Shown: piece by piece, positions 6,238 to 13,036 of the stretch | Position numbering within the stretch: position 1 is the stretch's first letter | Layout of the letters: each line of letters begins with the position of its first letter | Assembly: GCA_039930945.1 (NCBI GenBank) | Contig: JBDTSW010000047.1 | Location: 1-16,750 of the forward strand | Length of the DNA: 16,750 nucleotides | Reading direction: 5' to 3' | Origin: JBDTSW01 sp039930945 | GTDB taxonomy: Bacteria > Actinomycetota > Thermoleophilia > Solirubrobacterales > 70-9 | Translations under genes and position numbers: made by a program | The notes under the pieces: generated by a model | Database searches by the model: none | Seen by the model: the letters and a program-made list of their open reading frames with translations, nothing else | What the model was told of the DNA's origin: nothing

Positions 6238-7647
6238 TCAGCCCACCGCGGTCCCGCCGACGGTCAGCTCGGAGATGCGCACGTGGCCCTGGCCGGTGCC
6301 GACCGGAACCCGCTGGCCGCCCTTGCCGCAGAAGCCCGTCTTCATCTCGAAGTCGTTGGCGACGGCGTCGATCCGTCCCAGCGCCTCCAGGCAGTTGCCG
6401 ATCAGGGTGGCGCCGCGGCAGGGCCTGGTCACCTTGCCGCCCTCGATCAGGTAGCCCTCCGAGGTGCCGAAGACGAAGTCGCCGGTGGTCGGGTCCACCT
6501 GGCCGCCGGCGAAGGAGACCGCGTAAAAGCCGTCGTCGACGCCGGCGATCAGCTCCTCGGGGGTCGCCTCTCCGGGGGCGATGTAGGTGTTGGTCATCCG
6601 CGGGATCGGCAGGTGGCGGAAGCTCTCGCGGCGACCGTTCCCGGTGGAGGCGACGTCGTCCTTGCGGGCGCTGCGAAGGTCGTAGAGATAGGAGGTGATC
6701 CGCCCCTGCTCGATCACCGCCGTCTTCTGGGTCGGCGTTCCCTCGTCGTCGATCGCGTCGGTGCCCCATTCGCCCGCAAGCGCCCCGTCGTCGTAGGCGA
6801 GAAGGTGGGGCTGAGCGACCTGCTCGCCCAGCTTGCCCTCATACACCGAGGCGCCCTTCTGGATGTGGTCGGCCTCGAGCCCGTGGCCGGTCATCTCGTG
6901 GAAGAGGACGCCGCCGAAGCCGCCGCCGACGATCACCGGCATCGCCCCGGCCGGAGCGGGGTCGGCGTCGAGCAGCGTCAGCGCCACCCTCGCCGCCCGT
7001 TCGGCGATCTGCTCGCCGGCGCCGCCGTCGACCAGCTCGAAGCCGCGGTGGGCGCCGAGGGTCTCAAAGCCGGTCTCGACCGAGCCGTTTCGCCGCGCCA
7101 CCGCCTGCACGCCCAGACGCACCCGGGTGCGGTCGTCTGAGGCGAAGCGACCCTCGGAGTTGGCGACGGTGACCAGGCGGCGGCTCTCCGCGTAGGACGC
7201 CATCACCTGGTCGACCTCGGCGCCGGCCGAGCGGGCGCGCTCGTCGCAGGCGCGCAGCAGGTCGGCCTTGCGCTCGGCCGCGACCGAGGCCGGGTCGACC
7301 TCGATGCGCTGCAGCGCCGGTGGCTCGCCGGCATGCAGCGGGCGGTGCTCGGAGTGCTGGGAGTCAAGCGCCGCGGCGGCGGCGTCCGCGGCGCGTTCGA
7401 GATCGGCCTCGGCGAGCCCGTCGACGTGGGCGAAGTAGGTCGTCTCGCCGGCGGCCACGCCGACGCCGGCGCCGCGCTCGCCGCCGCGCTGGGCACGCTC
7501 GATCCGTGACTCGTCGATGGCCAGGCTGAAGCCGGAGCGCTGCTCACAGAAGACCTCGGCGAAGTCGCCGCCGTTGCGCAGCGCCCGCTCGACCACCCGC
7601 TCGGCGAGCTCAGGCTCGATCAGGGCTTCTGGCTTCGGCGTCGGCAC
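6238..7647 (-). CDS. tldD: TldD, zinc metalloprotease catalytic subunit
   Basis: This 469-aa protein is the catalytic half of the TldD/TldE protease. The zinc motif HEMTGH (HExxxH) lies at residues 250-255 in VLFHEMTGHGLEAD, and the third ligand Cys440 is in the conserved GFCGKGGQ-VPVG segment near the C-terminus; I verified these codons. Other family blocks are GTPTQKTAVIEQG, GRRESFRHLPIPRMTNTYI and VSFAGGQVDPTTGDFVF. E. coli TldD has 481 residues. The GTG at 7647 follows the 71-aa gene's stop by 4 nt, making the gene part of a minus-strand unit with the Roadblock-like gene, the 71-aa gene and pmbA. All known catalytic residues are present, so it should be active. Confidence 0.95.
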   Translation of the reverse strand: MPTPKPEALIEPELAERVVERALRNGGDFAEVFCEQRSGFSLAIDESRIERAQRGGERGAGVGVAAGETTYFAHVDGLAEADLERAADAAAAALDSQHSEHRPLHAGEPPALQRIEVDPASVAAERKADLLRACDERARSAGAEVDQVMASYAESRRLVTVANSEGRFASDDRTRVRLGVQAVARRNGSVETGFETLGAHRGFELVDGGAGEQIAERAARVALTLLDADPAPAGAMPVIVGGGFGGVLFHEMTGHGLEADHIQKGASVYEGKLGEQVAQPHLLAYDDGALAGEWGTDAIDDEGTPTQKTAVIEQGRITSYLYDLRSARKDDVASTGNGRRESFRHLPIPRMTNTYIAPGEATPEELIAGVDDGFYAVSFAGGQVDPTTGDFVFGTSEGYLIEGGKVTRPCRGATLIGNCLEALGRIDAVANDFEMKTGFCGKGGQRVPVGTGQGHVRISELTVGGTAVG

Positions 7648-7651
7648 CGGT

Positions 7652-7867
7652 TCAGTCGCGCGCCGCGTCGATCAGCTTCGACGCGGCCAAAAAGAGCCTG
7701 CGGCCGGCCTCGGTCTCGGGCTCGTACGCGGCGCTGCGACCGCCGGGATAGGTGACCCGGGCGAACGGATTGCGGGTCATCCGCCGGCGCCGCAGGTAGG
7801 CGCCGGCCTCGTCGGCATAGCCGGAGACGCGGTCCAACAGCAGGCGATGGGGCTTGGCAGGGCTCAT
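7652..7867 (-). CDS. Unrecognised 71-aa protein upstream of tldD
   Basis: I do not recognise this protein. It is basic in the middle (YLRRRRMTRNPFARV), has a Gly/Arg/Tyr-rich turn (TYPGGRSAAYEPETEAG), and ends in a likely helix (RRLFLAASKLIDAA). There is no signal peptide, membrane segment or cysteine. The ATG at 7867 overlaps the previous gene's stop (ATGA) and the next gene, tldD, begins 4 nt after its own stop, so it is very probably translated. Its place directly before a small-peptide protease suggests a regulator, adaptor or substrate, but that is inference from position only. Confidence 0.65.
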   Translation of the reverse strand: MSPAKPHRLLLDRVSGYADEAGAYLRRRRMTRNPFARVTYPGGRSAAYEPETEAGRRLFLAASKLIDAARD

Positions 7868-8307
7868 GCCCGATCCTCGGCCGAGGTCGCCGTCTGCGCG
7901 GGGCCGGCGGCGCGCCGATCGGGCACGCCCTCCCCGGTGGCGAGATCGCGGAGCACGGTGCGCATGTCGAAGAGCATCAGCGAGGAGAGCGTGAAGCGCT
8001 CGGCGACGGCGACCATGGCCAGGCCGCCCTCTCTCACCGCGAAGGCCTCGCCGTCCTCGGTGGCGACGTGGACCTGAGCGACGGGGTCGCCGTCAGCGGC
8101 GTCGGCGGCCTCGAGGAAGCCCGAGCCCGCGCGCTCCCAGCCCGAGCGACCGCCCCCGCTGCAGGCGAGCGCGTTGCCGGCGCCGTCGAGCACGGCGCAG
8201 CCGCGCAGATCCGGCGACATCTGCCCCATCCTGGCGACCGCGAGGTCGGCGTCGACCGCGCGCACCCGAGGGTCCTCGGAGGGGGTGGAAACCTTCGTCC
8301 GACTCAT
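7864..8307 (-). CDS. Roadblock/LC7-like domain protein (predicted from fold pattern)
   Basis: This 147-aa protein has no diagnostic motif. The predicted order is helix (ADLAVARMGQMS), strand (GCAVLD), strand (NALACSG), helix (GSGFLEAADAAD), strand (AQVHVATED), strand (EAFAVREG), strand (LAMVAVAER), helix (LMLFDMRTVLRDL). This alpha-beta-beta-alpha-beta-beta-beta-alpha order matches the Roadblock/LC7 (MglB-like) fold, whose members often bind small GTPases or act in signalling. The ends are polar and probably flexible. It is the first gene of the unit leading to tldD and pmbA and overlaps the 71-aa gene by 4 nt. The ATG at 8307 has no Shine-Dalgarno; a TATATG element 8 nt upstream fits a near-leaderless transcript. 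A profile search could still place it elsewhere. Confidence 0.6.
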   Translation of the reverse strand: MSRTKVSTPSEDPRVRAVDADLAVARMGQMSPDLRGCAVLDGAGNALACSGGGRSGWERAGSGFLEAADAADGDPVAQVHVATEDGEAFAVREGGLAMVAVAERFTLSSLMLFDMRTVLRDLATGEGVPDRRAAGPAQTATSAEDRA

Positions 8308-8315
8308 TCGTCAAA

Positions 8316-8322
8316 CATATAG
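8316..8322. promoter_or_regulatory. Shared symmetric -10 element for divergent genes
   Basis: The AT-rich CATATAG reads CATATA on the plus strand, 5 nt before the GTG at 8327. The minus strand reads TATATG, 8 nt before the ATG at 8307. Both genes lack a Shine-Dalgarno, and the start codons are only 19 nt apart, so one overlapping element may drive two opposing short-leader transcripts. Confidence 0.4.
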
Positions 8323-8326
8323 GCCC

Positions 8327-8467
8327 GTGTCCGCCGCCCGAATCTCATGGCTCGTCGTCATCGCCGCCTGCGCGATCGCGGTCGTGCTGCTGATCCTCAA
8401 CGGCTACACGGGCTATGCGATCACCGTCGGCGCCGTCGGCGTGGCGGCGGGTGTGAACCTGCTGTAG
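8327..8467 (+). CDS. Small membrane protein, 46 aa, unrecognised
   Basis: From the GTG at 8327 the frame encodes 46 residues with two hydrophobic stretches: about 7-25 (SWLVVIAACAIAVVLLILN) and about 28-45 (GYAITVGAVGVAAGVNL). They are separated by a tight NGYTG turn, giving a two-pass hairpin. There is no homology I can name. The frame continues upstream to 8174 antisense to the Roadblock-like gene, but that part looks like a shadow. Support for the GTG start is the -10-like CATATA just upstream and the abrupt onset of membrane-type composition. It converges with the CDF exporter gene, 15 nt between stops. Confidence 0.55.
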   Translation: MSAARISWLVVIAACAIAVVLLILNGYTGYAITVGAVGVAAGVNLL

Positions 8468-8482
8468 CGGCCCAGCAGGCGC

Positions 8483-9400
8483 TCAGCCGGAGCGGCCCGG
8501 GTCGCCGGCGAGCGTGCCGGGGTCGCGCACCGAGCCCTCGGGCTCGAGGTGGATCAGCACCTCCGAGCGCGCGAGCTCGGCCTCGATCCCGGCACGGAGG
8601 CGATGGGCCAGCGAGTGCGCGCGCTCGAGCGTGGTTCCGGAGCGAAACTGCAGGTGCATGTCGACATAGGTGCGAGCCCCTCCCCGGCGAGCGCGAAGCT
8701 TGTGATAGCCGGCGATCTCGGGAGCATTGGTGCGCTGCGCGGCGATCACCCGCTCGATCCGGTCGAGGTCGGCCGCCGGCGGGGCCTCGTCGACGAGCAC
8801 GCGGCTGGAACGGGTGAGGATGCGAAGGCCGGAGAAGACGATCGCCACCGCGACGCAGAGGGCGGCGATCGCGTCGAAGGCGGCCTCGCCGGTGATCTCG
8901 ATCAGGAACAGGCCGACCAGGACACCGACCGAGGTCAGCGCGTCGGTGGCGAGATGGGCTGCGTCTCCCGCGAGCGCGGGGGAGTGCAGCTCGCGCGATC
9001 GGCGCCGCAGGAACGCGGAGACGAAGAAGTTGGCGACCGCGGAGAAGCCGATCACGGCGATCCCGACCCCGAGGTCCTGGATCTCCGAGCCCGCCACCAG
9101 GCGGCGGGTCGCCTCGTAGACGATCACGCCGGCGCCGACCAGGATCAGCATCCCCTCGATCGCCGCCGCCAGGTTCTCGACCTTCTCGTGGCCGTAGGGG
9201 TGCTCGGCGTCGGCGGGCTCGTCCGCCTTGCGCACCGAGACCAGCGCCACCACCGAGGCCATCAGGTCGATCGCCGAGTGCAGCGCCTCGGTGATGATCG
9301 CGATCGAGCCGGTGATCGCTCCGGCCGCCAGCTTGAGCGCGATCAGGATCGAGTTGGAGGCGACCGAGAGCATCGCCGCGCCGGTCTTGGTGCGGATCAC
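8483..9400 (-). CDS. Cation diffusion facilitator, probable Zn(II) exporter
   Basis: CDF proteins are dimeric inner-membrane antiporters that export divalent metal in exchange for protons. The 305-aa sequence has six membrane segments and the family motifs: ALHSAIDL in TM2 (His41 and Asp45), the cytoplasmic HPYGHEKVE loop (67-75), and DAAHLATDALTS in TM5 (His149 and Asp153). It ends in a cytoplasmic domain (TYVDMHLQFRSGTTLERAH, VLIHLEPEG). The His/Asp-His/Asp metal site is the arrangement of zinc-selective ZnT proteins, while E. coli YiiP has Asp/Asp-His/Asp, so zinc is the likely substrate by inference. The GTG at 9400 overlaps the rdgB stop (GTGA), coupling it to rph and rdgB. No metal regulator is adjacent. 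Confidence 0.9.
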   Translation of the reverse strand: MIRTKTGAAMLSVASNSILIALKLAAGAITGSIAIITEALHSAIDLMASVVALVSVRKADEPADAEHPYGHEKVENLAAAIEGMLILVGAGVIVYEATRRLVAGSEIQDLGVGIAVIGFSAVANFFVSAFLRRRSRELHSPALAGDAAHLATDALTSVGVLVGLFLIEITGEAAFDAIAALCVAVAIVFSGLRILTRSSRVLVDEAPPAADLDRIERVIAAQRTNAPEIAGYHKLRARRGGARTYVDMHLQFRSGTTLERAHSLAHRLRAGIEAELARSEVLIHLEPEGSVRDPGTLAGDPGRSG

Positions 9401-10020
9401 GGCAGCGCCCCCGGGGCAGGCCGCGCGGCGGCGGGAAGGCCCAGATGCGAGGCGAGCAGGCGCGCCGCCCGCCCGCGATGGCTGATCGCGTGCTTGACCT
9501 CGGGCTCCAGCTCGGCCATCGTCCGCTCGTCGCCGGGGCCGGTCTCGCGGGGGACGAAGGCCGGGTCATAGCCGAATCCGCCCGATCCGCGCGGCTCGCG
9601 GGCCAGCTCGCCCTCGCAGCTGCCCTCGAACACCATCTCGTCACCGCCCTCGTCGACGTAGGCGATCACGCAGACGTAGTCGACCCGCCGGTCCACCGCC
9701 CCGTCCAGCTCGCGCAGCAGCAGCGCCAGGTTCTCGGTGTCGGTCGCCTCGGGGCCGGCGTAGCGGGCCGAGCGCACCCCGGGGCGCCCGCCGAGGACGC
9801 CGGCGGCGATCCCGGAGTCGTCGGCGATCGCCGGGCAGGCGGTGGCCGCCTGCGCCGCGCCGGCCTTGATCAGCGCGTTGGCGGCGAAGGTCTCACCGTC
9901 CTCCGGCGGCAGCTCGACCCCGGCGGCGAGGGGCTCGAGCTGCACCCCGGAGAGGATCTCCCGCAGCTCGCGCAGCTTGTGCTCGTTGCGGGTCGCCACC
10001 ACGAGCCGCGCAGGCGCCAT
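9397..10020 (-). CDS. rdgB: XTP/dITP pyrophosphatase (RdgB/HAM1 family)
   Basis: This enzyme hydrolyses non-canonical purine triphosphates (XTP, dITP, ITP) to monophosphate and pyrophosphate, keeping deaminated bases out of DNA and RNA. The 207-aa protein has all family blocks: ATRNEHKLREL (9-19), the catalytic ADDSG (Asp68 as probable base), GGRPGVRSARYAG, SGGFGYDPAFVP and KHAISHRGRA. Length matches the family (about 195-210). The ATG at 10020 overlaps the rph stop by one base (TGATG), and its own stop overlaps the CDF start. The pairing rph-rdgB is common in bacteria. Confidence 0.95.
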   Translation of the reverse strand: MAPARLVVATRNEHKLRELREILSGVQLEPLAAGVELPPEDGETFAANALIKAGAAQAATACPAIADDSGIAAGVLGGRPGVRSARYAGPEATDTENLALLLRELDGAVDRRVDYVCVIAYVDEGGDEMVFEGSCEGELAREPRGSGGFGYDPAFVPRETGPGDERTMAELEPEVKHAISHRGRAARLLASHLGLPAAARPAPGALP

Positions 10021-10745
10021 CAGCCGCTGCGGTCGACAGCGGTAGCCTGGGCATCGCGCAGCCGGCCGATCGCGGGCTCGGCGAGCGCCAGCAGATCGTC
10101 GAGCGAGGCCCGCGACACCGGCGTTCGCTCGGCCGTCGCCTGGACCTCGACCAGGCCGCCATCGCCGGACATGACGACGTTGGCGTCAACCTCGGCGTCG
10201 AAGTCCTCGGAGTAGTCGAGATCACAGAGCGCCTCGCCGCCGACGACGCCGCAGCTCACGGCTGCGACGGTCCCGGTGAGCGGATCCCGCTCCAGCTCGC
10301 CCTCGTCGATCAGGCGGTTGATCGCCAGGCGCAACGCAACGAAGCCGCCGGTGATCGCGGCGCAGCGGGTACCCCCGTCGGCCTGCAGCACGTCGCAGTC
10401 GACGTAGACCGAGCGCTCGCCGAGCGCCTCCAAGTCGACCACGGCGCGAAGCGAGCGGCCGATCAGCCGCTGGATCTCGACCCCGCGCCCGTCCTGCTTG
10501 CCGCGCTTGGAGTCACGCTCCTTGCGCTCCCCGGTTGACGCGGGCAGCATCGCGTAGGAGGCGGTGACCCAGCCTCGGCCACGCCCCTGCAGCCAGCGCG
10601 GCACCGAGGCGGTGGCCGAGGCGGTGCAGATCACCCGCGTCTCTCCCTGGGAGTAGAGAGCCGAGCCGGTAGCCGTGCGCACGAACCCGGCCTCGATCTC
10701 GATCGGACGGAGGTCGGCGGGCGCGCGGTCGTAGCTGCGGGACAC
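10020..10745 (-). CDS. rph: Ribonuclease PH
   Basis: RNase PH is a phosphate-dependent 3'-5' exoribonuclease that trims tRNA precursors. The 241-aa protein has LYSQGETRVICTAS, RGWVTASYAMLPAST, the phosphate and RNA-binding block KRGKQDGRGVEIQRLIGRS, CDVLQADGGTRCAAITGGFVAL, and the metal-site block LDYSEDFDAEVDANVVM, in the canonical order. I chose the GTG at 10745 (SRSYDRAP) because it gives family length; the frame runs open far upstream but that part has no coding character. Only a weak ribosome binding site is visible. Its stop overlaps the rdgB ATG. This genome's tRNA-Gly lacks encoded CCA, so accurate 3' trimming is needed. Confidence 0.95.
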   Translation of the reverse strand: MSRSYDRAPADLRPIEIEAGFVRTATGSALYSQGETRVICTASATASVPRWLQGRGRGWVTASYAMLPASTGERKERDSKRGKQDGRGVEIQRLIGRSLRAVVDLEALGERSVYVDCDVLQADGGTRCAAITGGFVALRLAINRLIDEGELERDPLTGTVAAVSCGVVGGEALCDLDYSEDFDAEVDANVVMSGDGGLVEVQATAERTPVSRASLDDLLALAEPAIGRLRDAQATAVDRSG

Positions 10746-10838
10746 GGGCGCTGAGTCTGGCAAACGATGGGACGGGCGGCGGCCCCGGCGACCCCGCCCG
10801 CCTGCTCCCGTGACCGAAGGGACGGGATCGCGGCGGGC

Positions 10839-10853
10839 GGCGCCCCCGGCGCC
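10839..10853 (-). terminator. GC hairpin at the end of the pilin gene
   Basis: GGCGCC-CCC-GGCGCC is a perfect 6-bp stem with a 3-nt loop whose outer base is the last base of the pilin stop codon. There is no T-run on either side, so it would be a non-canonical terminator or an mRNA 3'-end stabiliser separating the pilin from rph. Confidence 0.35.
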
Positions 10854-11077
10854 TACTTGAAGGTGATCGCGTTCACCGCCGAGCGGATCTTGGAGACGAT
10901 CAGCTCGGCCAGCTCGGTGCCCTCGTTGCCGTTGAAGCCCTTCATCGCCGCGACCATCCCGACCATCAGCAGCGAGACCAGCAGGATCAGGCCCACGTAT
11001 TCGACGGTCCCCTGCCCGCGTTGGCAGCCGATCGCGCGGAGGCGAGTCGCCGCCGCCCTCATCCAGTTCTTCGTCAC
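10853..11077 (-). CDS. Flp/Fap-type type IVb prepilin
   Basis: The 74-aa product has a basic leader (TKNWMRAAATRLRAIGCQR) and the prepilin site G21|QGTVEY, with Glu at +5 and Tyr at +6 of the mature protein as in Flp pilins. A hydrophobic assembly helix follows (VGLILLVSLLMVGMVAAM), then a short polar C-terminus. A TadV/PilD-like prepilin peptidase would cut after Gly21, and the pilin would be assembled by a Tad secretion system; neither is encoded in this window. The start is fixed at GTG 11077 because a perfect AGGAGG lies 7 nt upstream; an internal ATG at 11062 lacks this. It is divergent from the glycosyltransferase. Confidence 0.88.
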   Translation of the reverse strand: MTKNWMRAAATRLRAIGCQRGQGTVEYVGLILLVSLLMVGMVAAMKGFNGNEGTELAELIVSKIRSAVNAITFK

Positions 11078-11084
11078 TCGAGTG

Positions 11085-11090
11085 CCTCCT
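11085..11090 (-). promoter_or_regulatory. Strong Shine-Dalgarno of the pilin gene
   Basis: The minus strand reads AGGAGG, 7 nt before the GTG at 11077. It is the only full consensus Shine-Dalgarno I found near a start in this window and decides the pilin start codon. It suggests high translation, in keeping with a structural pilin. Confidence 0.8.
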
Positions 11091-11194
11091 GGTTCGACAT
11101 CGGAGGCGATGCTGGCGCGCTGCGGGTGACGCATCCAGACACGCTGGTGGCGAATCGCGGGCGCGCTCGTGCCGGAAGCCCGTCCCGGCGCGGA

Positions 11195-11200
11195 TACGCT
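11195..11200 (+). promoter_or_regulatory. Candidate -10 element of the glycosyltransferase (leaderless)
   Basis: TACGCT lies exactly 7 nt before the TTG at 11208, the same hexamer and spacing as at ccmG. It supports TTG 11208 over the GTG at 11169, which lies upstream of this element. Confidence 0.45.
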
Positions 11201-11207
11201 GGCGCCG

Positions 11208-12194
11208 TTGAGGGTCCTCGTCGTCACCAACCTCACCCCCGACCGCGCGGTCCCCGGCCGCGGCAACTTCGTCCTCGACCAGGTCGCGGGGTTGCGCGAA
11301 GCCGGGGTCGAGGTCGAGCTCTACTCGTTCCCGGTGGGAAAGTCCGGGTACTTGCCCGCCACCCGGCGAATCCGCCGTCTGCTGAAGCGCGAGCGCTTCG
11401 ACCTGGTCCATGCCCACTACGGGCTGGCGGGCTGGTGCGCGGCCCTCGCCGGCGCGCGGCCGTTGGCCGTCACCTTCCACGGCACCGATGTCCGCCACCC
11501 GGTGGTCGGCCGCCTCTCGCGCAGGCTCAGCCGCCGGCTCGACCTGGTGGCGGCAGCCTCGCGAGCGCTGTTCGAGCCCGAGAACGGTCGCCCCGGCCTG
11601 CCGATCAGGCGCCAGGCCTCGGCGGTGGCGGTGTTGCCCTGTGGCGCCGACGTCGAGCGCTTCCGCCCCGGGGCGCGAGCCGACGCCCGCCGGCGACTGG
11701 GCCTCGAGCCCGACGGCCGCTACCTCCTCTTCCCCGCGTCCCCCGGGCGCCGGGAGAAGCGCCACGACCTGGCCGACGAGGTCTCGCGACTGTGCGACGC
11801 GGAGCTGCTCACGGTCGGCAACTCCCCGGCGGAACGCATGCCCGATTGGGTGAACGCGGCCGCCGCGGTGCTGGTCACCTCCGACAACGAGGGCTTCGGC
11901 CTGGCCTCGGTCGAAGCGCTCGCCTGCGACGTGCCCGTGCTCTCCCGTCCGGTCGGAATCGCCCCGGCGCTGCTCGGCGGCCTGGAGGGTTGTCTGGTCG
12001 CGCCGTTCGACGCCGGTCAGTGGTCGCGGCTCGCCCGCCGGCACCTCGATACGCCAGATCCGAGGGTCCGCGGGCGCGCCCGGGCCGAGTGGTTTGAGTC
12101 GCGGTTGATGGCCGAGCGGGTGTTGTGCGCCTACCGCGAGCTACTCGAGGGAACCGTCTCGGCGGTTGTCCCAAGTAGCCGCGGACGCGGCTGA
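11208..12194 (+). CDS. GT4-family glycosyltransferase
   Basis: This is a 328-aa retaining glycosyltransferase of the GT-B fold that transfers a sugar from a nucleotide donor. The N-terminal domain starts RVLVVTNLTPD and has the acceptor-side GNFVLDQVAGL, HAHYGLAG and FHGTD blocks. The C-terminal domain has PCGADVERF, a basic donor-phosphate region (PGRREKRHD), and the Ex7E motif EGFGLASVE (Glu228 and Glu236). It is somewhat shorter than the usual 370-400 residues. The start is TTG 11208, supported by TACGCT 7 nt upstream and by the N-terminus beginning with the first beta-strand. Donor and acceptor cannot be read from sequence. The next gene starts 29 nt after it but has its own -10-like element. 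Confidence 0.88.
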   Translation: MRVLVVTNLTPDRAVPGRGNFVLDQVAGLREAGVEVELYSFPVGKSGYLPATRRIRRLLKRERFDLVHAHYGLAGWCAALAGARPLAVTFHGTDVRHPVVGRLSRRLSRRLDLVAAASRALFEPENGRPGLPIRRQASAVAVLPCGADVERFRPGARADARRRLGLEPDGRYLLFPASPGRREKRHDLADEVSRLCDAELLTVGNSPAERMPDWVNAAAAVLVTSDNEGFGLASVEALACDVPVLSRPVGIAPALLGGLEGCLVAPFDAGQWSRLARRHLDTPDPRVRGRARAEWFESRLMAERVLCAYRELLEGTVSAVVPSSRGRG

Positions 12195-12210
12195 CGCCGG
12201 CTGCAGACGG

Positions 12211-12216
12211 GATACT
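12211..12216 (+). promoter_or_regulatory. Candidate -10 element of the second SDR gene
   Basis: GATACT lies 7 nt before the GTG at 12224, repeating the spacing seen at ccmG and the glycosyltransferase. There is no Shine-Dalgarno of normal position, though GGGG abuts the start. Weak on its own. Confidence 0.3.
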
Positions 12217-12223
12217 GCGTGGG

Positions 12224-13030
12224 GTGAGCGGGGAACCGTCCCGATACGCGATCGTGACCGGGGGTGGCAGCGGCATCGGGCTGGCCGTGGCGCGCCGACT
12301 CGCCGCGGACGGGCACGGCGTGGTCGTGACCGGGCGGCGCGCAGAGGCGTGCGATGCGGCGGTGGACGAACTGGAAGCGACGGGCCATGCGGCGCTCGCG
12401 GTCGCGGCCGACGTCGGCAACCCGGACGATGCCGGGCGCGTCGTCGCCACGGCGCTCGAGCGCTTCGGCGGCATCGACGTGCTGGTCAACAACGCCGGGA
12501 TCGCAGACGCCGGCCCGGTGGGAGAGGAGACCCCCGAGGGTTGGGAGCGGGTGATGCGCACGAACCTGACCGGGGCCTTCCTGATGGCGCGGGCGGCGCT
12601 GCCGGCGCTGATCGAGCGCGGCGGCTGCGTGGTCAACGTCTCCTCGATGAGCGGCATTCTCGCCGGCCCGGGGTGGGCCGCCTACTGCACCTCGAAGGCC
12701 GGGCTGATCATGCTGACCCGGTCACTCGCCAACGACTACGGGCCGCAGGGGGTGCGCGCGAACTGCGTCTGCCCGGGGTGGGTCCGAACCCCGATGGGAG
12801 ACGCCGACATGGACCAGGTGGCGCGCAGGCGCGGCGTCGATCGCGAGGGCGCCTACCGGCTGACTCATGCCGACAACCCGCTGCGACGGCCCGGGGAGGC
12901 CGAGGAGGTCGCCTCCGTCGTCTCCTTTCTCGCCGGGCCCGACGCCGCCTACGTGAACGGCGTCGCGCTGCCGGTCGACGGCGGCACCAGCGTCGTCGAT
13001 CCGACCGCGGCCCGCCAGTTCAGCCCCTGA
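12224..13030 (+). CDS. Short-chain dehydrogenase/reductase, FabG-like
   Basis: This 268-aa classical SDR is of the 3-oxoacyl-ACP reductase type. It has the cofactor loop TGGGSGIG (12-19), the basic pair Arg38/Arg39 in VTGRRAEA (NADP(H) preference likely), ADVGNPDD, NNAG (89-92), Asn114, Ser141 in VSSMSG, and YxxxK (Tyr154/Lys158). Near the C-terminus are CPGWVRTPMG and the conserved dimer region YVNGVALPVDGGTSVV. All catalytic residues are present. The true substrate is unknown; FabG-like SDRs act on many alcohols and ketones. It lies 29 nt after the glycosyltransferase and converges on the deacetylase gene, with stops 7 nt apart. Confidence 0.92.
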   Translation: MSGEPSRYAIVTGGGSGIGLAVARRLAADGHGVVVTGRRAEACDAAVDELEATGHAALAVAADVGNPDDAGRVVATALERFGGIDVLVNNAGIADAGPVGEETPEGWERVMRTNLTGAFLMARAALPALIERGGCVVNVSSMSGILAGPGWAAYCTSKAGLIMLTRSLANDYGPQGVRANCVCPGWVRTPMGDADMDQVARRRGVDREGAYRLTHADNPLRRPGEAEEVASVVSFLAGPDAAYVNGVALPVDGGTSVVDPTAARQFSP

Positions 13031-13036
13031 GGGACG

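Noticed and set aside
4942..7140. Long plus-strand frame (732 codons) antisense to pmbA and tldD
   Set aside because: Its translation is Gly/Arg/Asp-rich without any fold or motif, while the opposite strand encodes TldD and PmbA with catalytic residues. It is a typical high-GC shadow.
11169..11207. GTG at 11169 as the glycosyltransferase start
   Set aside because: It would add 13 residues before the first beta-strand and lies upstream of the likely -10 element, with no Shine-Dalgarno.
10746..12044. Upstream extension of the rph frame (over 400 more codons)
   Set aside because: RNase PH begins at 10745 at family length. The extension runs antisense to the glycosyltransferase and through the pilin gene in another frame, and has low-complexity composition.
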